This document shows positions 1-5,170 of a DNA stretch of 6,923 bases, piece by piece (the stretch's first letter is position 1; the number at the start of each line of letters is the position of its first letter). The stretch comes from an uncultured Holophagales bacterium. Its GTDB lineage: Bacteria; Acidobacteriota; Thermoanaerobaculia; UBA5066. The position numbers were made by a program, and so were the translations under genes. The DNA is taken from the NCBI GenBank assembly GCA_937927565.1, contig CALBDV010000564.1, positions 1 to 6,923 on the forward strand, in the 5' to 3' direction. The notes under the pieces were generated by a model. It saw only the letters and a list, made by a program, of their open reading frames with translations. It did not search any database and was not told the DNA's origin.

Positions 1-2730
1 GATCCGACGGCGGTGACGCACGCCCCCGATCCGACGCTCGCCCTCACGCAGGGGAGCTTCGCACCGATCTCGAACCGGTTCTGGATGGCCGAGGCGGGCG
101 GGGTCGTGACCCTCGAGGGAGCGCCGGCCGGAACACTCCGCGTTCCGCTGCACGTCGTCGTCCGGGGTCAGTCCGACGTGAAGGCGGCCTCCCGTGCGCT
201 GGGCGTTTCGCCGTCGGGCGGGGCGTTCACGATTCCCCTCGTCGGAACGGGGCTGAAGACGGGGCCGCTCCTGCCGATCGACGTCGTCTCGACCGTGTCG
301 GCCTTCGAGCTGCACGCAGAAAGCCCGAAGAAGGCCGGGTCGAGCGCCGCGCGCGCGGCTGCGGATCTCGCCTGGGTCGGTGCGGCGAGCTCCGCGCCCG
401 CCACCGGCTTCGGGGCCGGCGCGACCGTCTGGTTCGCGGTGGCGACCTGGGGCGAATGGGTGAGCCCATCCGAGACCACCTTCGAGATCGACATCGACCG
501 GAACGGCGACGGTATCGTCGACGCGAAGGTCAAGACGCTTCAGACTGGAGACGTGGAGGATCCCGAGAGCCCGGGGGAAACCGCGGACCCGACCGACGTC
601 CACGTCTCGCTGACGTCGGCGACGGGACCGGCCTTCGACGTCGGGACGTACCGTTACCTGAACGTCGACCCGGCCGCGCGCGACACGAACCTGTTCGCAT
701 CGAACGTGGTCGTGATCTCGGCCCCGGCGGGGTCGACAGGTCTCGGGCTGTCGGCAGGAAACGCCCGGTTCCGGTACCGCATCTCCTCTTCCGGCACCGA
801 CGTCGGAAACGTGGACGACACCTCGTGGCTGACCTTCGATGCCGAGACGCCGGGCTACTCGGTCCTCGCGGCCGACGGCACGCCGTTCCACGACGACCTC
901 GGAGGCTCGGCCCTCCCGGCGCGTTACGACCCGGCGTCCGCGCAGGCGACCGGGGCGCTCGGCGTACTGCTCATCCATCACCACAACGCCTTTGCGGCGC
1001 GGGCCGAGGCCCTGACGGGCCGCAACTCCCCGCCGTCGGTCTCGATCGTCGAACCGCTCCCGGGAGCGACGTTCGACGCCGGGGCCCCCGTCCGATTCCT
1101 CGCGGTGGGAGCCGACCCCGACGGCAGCGAAGGGCTCGCCTACGCCTGGGACCTCGGCGACGGCCGGACGGCGACGGGCGCCGACGTAACGGCCTCGTTC
1201 GCGCGCGCGGGAGCGTACACGGCGCGCGTGACGGTCACGGACGGCGCGGGCGCGACGGCAACGGCGCCGGTCGCTCTCACCGTGCGAGAACCGCAGAACG
1301 TGTCGGGTGTCTCCGCGCTCCTGCCGGTCGTCCTGGACGTCCGCGGTGTCGGCGGCGCGCCGTTCACCACGGAAGTGACGCTCGTCTCGCGGGCGACGGT
1401 TCCCCTGCGTGCCCTCCTCGCCTACACCGCGTCCGCCGGTTCGGGCTCCGGCTGGGCCGGCGTCGACCTCGCAGCGGGGGAGACGCGGATTCTCCCCGAC
1501 GTCATCGAATACCTTCGGTTGCAGGGCCTTCCGATTCCCGACGACGGAACGAACCAGGTGGGGACGCTCCGCGTCACCCTCGTTGGAGCGACGAATGCCG
1601 CGGAGCTCTTCGCCGGCGGCCGGACGTCGACCCCGGGAGACGGGGGGAGTTTCGGCCTGTTCTACTCCGACGCGGCGCTGACGTCCTCGACGGCCGTCGT
1701 GGCAGGTCTCCAGCAGAACGCCGCGATGCGCTCGAATCTCGCGATCGTCAACGGCGGGTCGGAGCCCGTGACGCTGAGGGTGAAGCTCGAAGGGCCGAAT
1801 GGCGAGGACCTCGGCGTCCTCTCGGACTGGTCGCTGCCGGCGTGGGGCTGGAAGCAGTTCGACCGGCCCCTCGAGGGGAAGGCCACGTCGGGGCGGGCCG
1901 TCGTGACGCGGATCTCGGGTGCGTCGCCCTTCTCCGCCTATGGCGTCCTGAACGACTCCGGCACGTCGGATGGATCCTTCGTCCCGCCGCTCGTGCCGGG
2001 GGTGACGGGGGCAGCGGATCGGATGATCCCGGTCGTCCTCGACGTCAAGGGTCTCGGCACGAGCCGCTACGCGACGGAAGTGACGCTCGCGAACCTCGGC
2101 AGCGCTCCTCTCGCCTTGACTCTCGGCTACAGCGCCACCGCCCAGTTCGGCGGCGGTTCGGGGTCGGTGCCGCTCACCCTCGCAGCGGGCGAGCAGCGAG
2201 TCCTTCCCGACGCGATTTCGTTCCTGCGCGCCGGCGGGCTCGCGATTCCAGGGGGAGGTGCCAACGTCGCCGGCTCGCTCCTCGTGAAGGCGCCTGCGGG
2301 CACGGCGCCCGGCGTTCTCGTCGCGGGGGCCCGGACCTTCACGGGTTCGACTCTCCGCCCCGGGACGTTCGGCGTCTACTACCCGGGCCTGACCCTGGCC
2401 GAGTCCGCGAACGGCACGGCCTGGGTTCACGGCCTCCAGCAGAACTCCGCGATGCGCTCGAACGTCGCCTTCGTCAACGTCGGGGATGCCGGCACCGTGA
2501 CGCTCCGGGTCACGTTCTTCGGCGAGTCCGGGCAGACCCTCGCGAACCCGGAGGAGTGGATCCTCGGCAGCGGCGAGTGGAAGCAGCTGGGCCTTCCCCT
2601 CGACGCGCGCGGGGCGTCCGCGGGCTCGGCGAAGGTCGAACGGATCGCGGGATCGTCGCGGTTCATCGCCTACGGCGTCCTGAACGACGCGGCCACCTCG
2701 GATGGCAGCTACCTGCCGATGGCGAGGTGA
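1..2730 (+). CDS. Secreted multidomain protein, C-terminal part (probable subtilase-like exoprotease tail with PKD domain and two tandem C-terminal modules); 5' truncated
   Basis: The frame is open from the first base to a TGA at 2728-2730. The GTG at 13 has no ribosome-binding site and sits in what reads as the middle of a domain, so the true start is upstream of the window. Numbering residues from nt 13, residues ~130-290 resemble the beta-rich region that follows the catalytic domain in secreted S8 peptidases, with a calcium-loop-like stretch DIDRNGDGIVD at 160-170. Residues ~340-425 are a PKD domain (SPPSVSIVEP, then YAWDLGDG, then YTARVTVTDG). Residues ~437-658 and ~672-903 are two copies of one module: each opens with PVVLDV, has LQQN.AMRSN in the middle, and closes with AYGVLND..TSDGS. 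No transmembrane segment or recognisable sorting signal ends the protein. The peptidase assignment is inference, because no catalytic residues lie in the window; another secreted enzyme or adhesin is possible. The gene ends 8 nt before the end of the convergent patatin gene. Confidence 0.8.
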   Translation, partial: DPTAVTHAPDPTLALTQGSFAPISNRFWMAEAGGVVTLEGAPAGTLRVPLHVVVRGQSDVKAASRALGVSPSGGAFTIPLVGTGLKTGPLLPIDVVSTVSAFELHAESPKKAGSSAARAAADLAWVGAASSAPATGFGAGATVWFAVATWGEWVSPSETTFEIDIDRNGDGIVDAKVKTLQTGDVEDPESPGETADPTDVHVSLTSATGPAFDVGTYRYLNVDPAARDTNLFASNVVVISAPAGSTGLGLSAGNARFRYRISSSGTDVGNVDDTSWLTFDAETPGYSVLAADGTPFHDDLGGSALPARYDPASAQATGALGVLLIHHHNAFAARAEALTGRNSPPSVSIVEPLPGATFDAGAPVRFLAVGADPDGSEGLAYAWDLGDGRTATGADVTASFARAGAYTARVTVTDGAGATATAPVALTVREPQNVSGVSALLPVVLDVRGVGGAPFTTEVTLVSRATVPLRALLAYTASAGSGSGWAGVDLAAGETRILPDVIEYLRLQGLPIPDDGTNQVGTLRVTLVGATNAAELFAGGRTSTPGDGGSFGLFYSDAALTSSTAVVAGLQQNAAMRSNLAIVNGGSEPVTLRVKLEGPNGEDLGVLSDWSLPAWGWKQFDRPLEGKATSGRAVVTRISGASPFSAYGVLNDSGTSDGSFVPPLVPGVTGAADRMIPVVLDVKGLGTSRYATEVTLANLGSAPLALTLGYSATAQFGGGSGSVPLTLAAGEQRVLPDAISFLRAGGLAIPGGGANVAGSLLVKAPAGTAPGVLVAGARTFTGSTLRPGTFGVYYPGLTLAESANGTAWVHGLQQNSAMRSNVAFVNVGDAGTVTLRVTFFGESGQTLANPEEWILGSGEWKQLGLPLDARGASAGSAKVERIAGSSRFIAYGVLNDAATSDGSYLPMAR
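1030..1287 (+). other. PKD domain region within the secreted protein
   Basis: The encoded ~86 residues have the order of a polycystic-kidney-disease-type beta-sandwich. A proline-rich opening (SPPSVSIVEPLPG) is followed by a strand ending in the YAWDLGDG signature, then AGAYTARVTVTDGAGATAT and a closing strand ALTV. PKD domains are common in bacterial exoenzymes, where they act as spacers or bind polymers. Here it separates the post-catalytic region from the two duplicated C-terminal modules. Confidence 0.8.
1321..1986 (+). repeat. C-terminal module copy A (in-gene tandem duplication)
   Basis: First copy of a ~222-residue module. Shared landmarks with copy B, in order, are PVVLDV, TEVTL, LAAGE.R.LPD, GLQQN.AMRSN, WKQ and AYGVLND..TSDGS. 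At DNA level the best-conserved stretch is 1705-1736, which matches 2431-2462 at 30 of 32 bases, while most of the module has diverged. The fold is not recognised; the strand-like pattern and extracellular setting suggest a beta-sandwich. Confidence 0.75.
2026..2721 (+). repeat. C-terminal module copy B (in-gene tandem duplication)
   Basis: Second copy of the module, ~232 residues, separated from copy A by a 13-residue linker (VPGVTGAADRMIP region). It repeats every landmark of copy A in the same order and ends only three codons before the stop. This copy ending at the C-terminus suggests the module is a terminal anchoring or substrate-binding unit, which is inference. Confidence 0.75.
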
Positions 2731-2735
2731 CGGCG

Positions 2736-2767
2736 CAGCTAGATTAGAAAATCAAGACCTGACCCCA
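2736..2767 (+). repeat. Dispersed-type 32-bp direct repeat, copy 1
   Basis: The unit begins cagcta, has one variable base (g here, at 2742), continues attagaaaatcaagacctg and ends acccca. It matches 5104-5135 at 31 of 32 positions in the same orientation. Its G+C is 14/32 (~44%), far below its surroundings. It starts 5 nt after the stop of the secreted-protein gene and covers the last codons and stop of the patatin gene. Confidence 0.9.
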
Positions 2768-4976
2768 GGGCCTGCTTTCCGGCTTCGTAGCCGGAGGCGA
2801 TCAGCTCGACGTGCTTGTCGTACTCGTTGAGGCGGAAGCGGTCGACGGAGGGCTCGACGAGGAGGTCGACGAAGCGCAGGCCCGAGCGCAGGGACATGAC
2901 GCTGTTGATCTCCTGGGTCCGGAGGAGCGAGCCGACGAGGGACGGGGCGCGCATCCCTTTCGCCCACGGGAGGACGCGGCTGCGCAGCACCTGCCAGCCG
3001 GAGAGCTCCGGGCCGAAGCGATAGGGTTTAACCTTGTCGACGGCAGGCGCGACGTTCACGCCGATCACGGTGCCGCAGTCGGCGCGCGAGGCCATGCGCT
3101 CCACCGGAAAGTTGTCGACGACGCCGCCGTCGACGATGACGTCGCCGTCCTCGATGATCGGCGGGAAGACGCCGGGAATCGACATGCTCTTGCGGACCGC
3201 GCGCCAGAGGGGACCGCGCCGGTCGACGTCGACGCGGGCGCGCGTGAGGTTCGTCGAGATGCTGAAGAACGGGGTCCAGAGGTCCTCGATGGCGCGGTCG
3301 CCGTAGAGGGACTTCATGAGGCGCAGCACCTTGCCGCCGGACATCAGGGAGACGAGAGGGAGCGTCCGGTCGTAGATCTTCGAGGGATCGGAGAACGTCT
3401 CGGCCAGCGCAACGAGCGGCGCCGCCGTGCCGTGGAGCGCGTAGCCGGCGGCGACGACGGCTCCCATGCTCGCCCCGCCGACGAGGTCGACGGGGAGACC
3501 TGCTTCCTCGATGGCTCGGATCACGCCGACGTGCGCGACGCCACGGGCGCCGCCGCCGCCGAGGACGAGGCCGACGCCGCGGCCGGCGAGCCGGCGGGCC
3601 AGGCGCTCCTCGTCGCGGAGGTTCCCGAGGCGGACGTGGTGGTGGTCTGCGACCTCCCTGCCGGAGAGCCACTCCGACGTGCCGCGCGGTTCCGGGGTCG
3701 CGGCGGGATGTACGAGGACGAGCTCGGTCCGCGCGGGGAGCTTCAGCGCGGCGAGCCTCTCTTCGATCGCGCCCGGCGCGGGGCTGCCGGAGGCGTCCGC
3801 GACGAGGAGGATCCGGTCGGCCCGCCGCAGGCAGCGCTCGGTCCAGGCGTTCCACTCGGAACCCGCGTCGAGGAGGAGGTGCCGCGTGCGGTCCTCGAGC
3901 TCGCGGAGCGAGACGTCGACGGCGAGGCTCAGGGGACCGGAGAGCGGAGTCTCGGCCGCGCCGGACCGTCCGTGGCGTTCGTCGAAACCGGCCGCGTCGA
4001 GAGCGAGCGTCTCCCCGAGGGCGCCGAGGCGTTCGACGAGCGTTCGCCCGAGGGCAGCCGCCGCGGGGGAGGGCGTCAGCGGGAGGACGGCGAACGTGAC
4101 GCAGGGCGTCGAGGCCGCGGGAGAGGAGGCGCGAATCCGCGGGGCGTTGCCGTTCATCTGGCGCTCGGCCACGATCGACGCGACTCTCAGCAGAGCCTCG
4201 GGATGGCGGAGGGCGAAGGCCCGGAAGACGTCTCGGCCGAGCCGGATCACCTCGCCGTCGCGGAGCGCGAGGACGGTGGCCGAGCGAGGCATTTCCGTCA
4301 GGAGGCCCAGCTCGCCGAGCGTGCTGAAGGAACCAGTCTCCCGGACCGTGACGTCCGCGCCGTCCGGGCCCTTGACGATCGTCCGGAAACGCCCGGTGAC
4401 GACGACGTACATCGCGTCGCTCGCCTCGCCCTGCCGGATGAGGACCTCGCCGGCGTTCACGCGCCGCCACTCGACGGCCTCCTCCAGCTCGCGGAACGCC
4501 GCGGGCTCGGTGATGCCGAAGAGCTCCTCCCAGACGCGGAGGAGCTGGGTTCGCCGAAGGCGTGGGCCGATGTCGGCCGTGAGACGGGACGCGACCTCGG
4601 GATAGAGGCGGGCGAGCTCGTCGAAGCCGGAGCGGGGCAGGCGGACGAGCTCTCCGTCCGTCACGGCCTTCAGGGCCGCGGACCGGGGCTGCCCGGTGAG
4701 GACGGCCATCTCGCCGACCCAGCCACGGGGGCCGATCTCCACGAGAGTCACCTCGGCTCCGGACGGCGTCGCTCCGGTGACGCGGAAACGCCCGCTCTTC
4801 ACGACGAACATCGCGTCGCCGGGGTCACCGCGGTGGAAGACCATCTCGCCGGCAGCAACCCGGACCGTCGAAACGAGAGCGTCGATGGCGTCGCGATCGC
4901 CCGCCGGTAGCGCGTCGTACTCCGGGTAGTGGAAGAGCAGGGCACCGTCTCCGGATCGTGTCAGTCGTTCATGCAT
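2739..4976 (-). CDS. NTE-type patatin-like phospholipase/lysophospholipase with two cyclic-nucleotide-binding domains
   Basis: Complete 745-residue protein. Residues ~16-135 and ~150-270 are two cyclic-nucleotide-binding domains. Both keep the phosphate-binding cassette with its Glu and Arg (GEMAVLTGQPRSA, E89/R98; GELGLLTEMPRSA, E222/R231). Residues ~290-465 form the linker typical of bacterial neuropathy-target-esterase homologues (LLLDAGSEWNAWTERCLRRADRILLVADA region). Residues ~467-640 are the patatin hydrolase: oxyanion loop GGGGARG (473-479), nucleophile elbow GASMG with Ser503, ISTNLTRA (573-580), and DGG with Asp616 completing the Ser-Asp dyad. The family hydrolyses acyl esters of (lyso)phospholipids at membranes. 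No signal peptide or transmembrane segment is visible, so it is probably cytoplasmic or membrane-peripheral. ATG at 4976 is preceded by AAGGAG at a 10-nt spacing. The last eight codons and the TAG lie in a dispersed-type repeat, so the C-terminus may differ from that of relatives. It is divergent from the amidohydrolase gene. Confidence 0.93.
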   Translation of the reverse strand: MHERLTRSGDGALLFHYPEYDALPAGDRDAIDALVSTVRVAAGEMVFHRGDPGDAMFVVKSGRFRVTGATPSGAEVTLVEIGPRGWVGEMAVLTGQPRSAALKAVTDGELVRLPRSGFDELARLYPEVASRLTADIGPRLRRTQLLRVWEELFGITEPAAFRELEEAVEWRRVNAGEVLIRQGEASDAMYVVVTGRFRTIVKGPDGADVTVRETGSFSTLGELGLLTEMPRSATVLALRDGEVIRLGRDVFRAFALRHPEALLRVASIVAERQMNGNAPRIRASSPAASTPCVTFAVLPLTPSPAAAALGRTLVERLGALGETLALDAAGFDERHGRSGAAETPLSGPLSLAVDVSLRELEDRTRHLLLDAGSEWNAWTERCLRRADRILLVADASGSPAPGAIEERLAALKLPARTELVLVHPAATPEPRGTSEWLSGREVADHHHVRLGNLRDEERLARRLAGRGVGLVLGGGGARGVAHVGVIRAIEEAGLPVDLVGGASMGAVVAAGYALHGTAAPLVALAETFSDPSKIYDRTLPLVSLMSGGKVLRLMKSLYGDRAIEDLWTPFFSISTNLTRARVDVDRRGPLWRAVRKSMSIPGVFPPIIEDGDVIVDGGVVDNFPVERMASRADCGTVIGVNVAPAVDKVKPYRFGPELSGWQVLRSRVLPWAKGMRAPSLVGSLLRTQEINSVMSLRSGLRFVDLLVEPSVDRFRLNEYDKHVELIASGYEAGKQALGSGLDFLI

Positions 4977-4986
4977 GCGTAGGACG

Positions 4987-4992
4987 CTCCTT
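4987..4992 (-). promoter_or_regulatory. Ribosome-binding site of the patatin gene
   Basis: Read on the minus strand this is AAGGAG, ending 10 nt before the ATG at 4976. It supports that ATG as the start, and no other in-frame start with a comparable site is seen nearby. Confidence 0.7.
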
Positions 4993-5005
4993 GGACGGTT
5001 CTCGA

Positions 5006-5015
5006 TCCGATCGGA
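5006..5015. promoter_or_regulatory. 10-bp palindrome upstream of the patatin gene (possible operator)
   Basis: The sequence tccgatcgga is a perfect palindrome about 30 nt upstream of the patatin start. It could be a regulator half-site pair in the 5' leader, but a 10-bp palindrome of this composition can arise by chance. Confidence 0.2.
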
Positions 5016-5059
5016 ATTGGCGCGGATGGTAGCGTAATGAGACGCGTGCCTCGTTCGAT

Positions 5060-5069
5060 GCGTTAACGC
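5060..5069. promoter_or_regulatory. 10-bp palindrome in the divergent intergenic region (possible operator)
   Basis: The sequence gcgttaacgc is a perfect palindrome near the middle of the patatin/amidohydrolase intergenic region, ~84 nt from one start and ~102 nt from the other. Its AT core sits in otherwise GC-rich DNA. The position suits a shared regulator, but no consensus is recognised; it is not a CRP-type TGTGA-N6-TCACA site. Confidence 0.25.
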
Positions 5070-5103
5070 TGTGCTGTCGACTCGGGAACACTCAATTCGC
5101 CGC

Positions 5104-5135
5104 CAGCTATATTAGAAAATCAAGACCTGACCCCA
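5104..5135 (+). repeat. Dispersed-type 32-bp direct repeat, copy 2
   Basis: Same unit as 2736-2767, with t at the variable position (5110). It lies in the divergent intergenic region, ending 35 nt upstream of the amidohydrolase ATG. The variable base completes TATATT at 5108-5113. Immediately downstream, the gacccc inside the unit pairs with ggggtc at 5150-5155, so this copy may be a fuller version of the element. Confidence 0.9.
5108..5113 (+). promoter_or_regulatory. Possible -10 box for the amidohydrolase gene
   Basis: TATATT matches the sigma-70 consensus TATAAT at 5 of 6 positions and lies 57 nt upstream of the ATG at 5171. The hexamer 17 nt upstream (ggaaca, 5085-5090) keeps only the ACA half of the -35 consensus, so the promoter is weakly supported. 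The box arises at the only base by which repeat copy 2 differs from copy 1. Confidence 0.35.
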
Positions 5136-5155
5136 TTCTCTGTCGAAGCGGGGTC
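5129..5155. repeat. Short hairpin adjoining repeat copy 2
   Basis: gacccc (5129-5134) and ggggtc (5150-5155) form a perfect 6-bp inverted repeat with a 15-nt loop. No T-tract follows, so it is not a convincing terminator. It may be part of the repeat element, or a structure in the 5' leader of the amidohydrolase transcript, where it would end 15 nt before the ATG. Confidence 0.45.
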
Positions 5156-5170
5156 TAACATCGTCAAGGA

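Noticed and set aside
13..15. GTG at 13 as the start of the first gene
   Set aside because: The frame is open to the window edge, no Shine-Dalgarno precedes it, and no signal peptide follows although the domains are extracellular in type; the gene is cut by the window start.
456..2747. 763-residue open frame overlapping the secreted-protein gene in another frame
   Set aside because: Its composition is almost entirely Arg/Gly/Pro/Asp-rich without motifs; it is a high-GC frame shadow of the real gene.
2778..2795. Hairpin tccggct-tcgt-agccgga as a bidirectional terminator between the convergent genes
   Set aside because: It lies inside the patatin coding sequence (codons for SGYEAG), has no T-tract on either side, and is explained by codon content.
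2811..4910. 699-residue open frame on the plus strand opposite the patatin gene
   Set aside because: The minus-strand frame has unmistakable CNB and patatin motifs. The plus-strand frame is low-complexity Arg/Glu/Asp/Ala-rich, as expected from the complement of GC-rich codons, and has no domain or ribosome-binding site.
2739..4976. Patatin as a CBASS effector (CapV type) in an anti-phage system
   Set aside because: CapV effectors accompany a CD-NTase and lack classical CNB domains. This protein has the CNB-CNB-linker-patatin order of NTE-type housekeeping phospholipases, and no nucleotidyltransferase or other defence gene is in the window.
2736..5135. CRISPR array or insertion sequence defined by the two 32-bp repeats
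   Set aside because: There are only two copies, 2.4 kb apart, with a normal gene between them. There are no regularly spaced spacers, transposase or terminal inverted repeats, and no target-site duplication could be identified.
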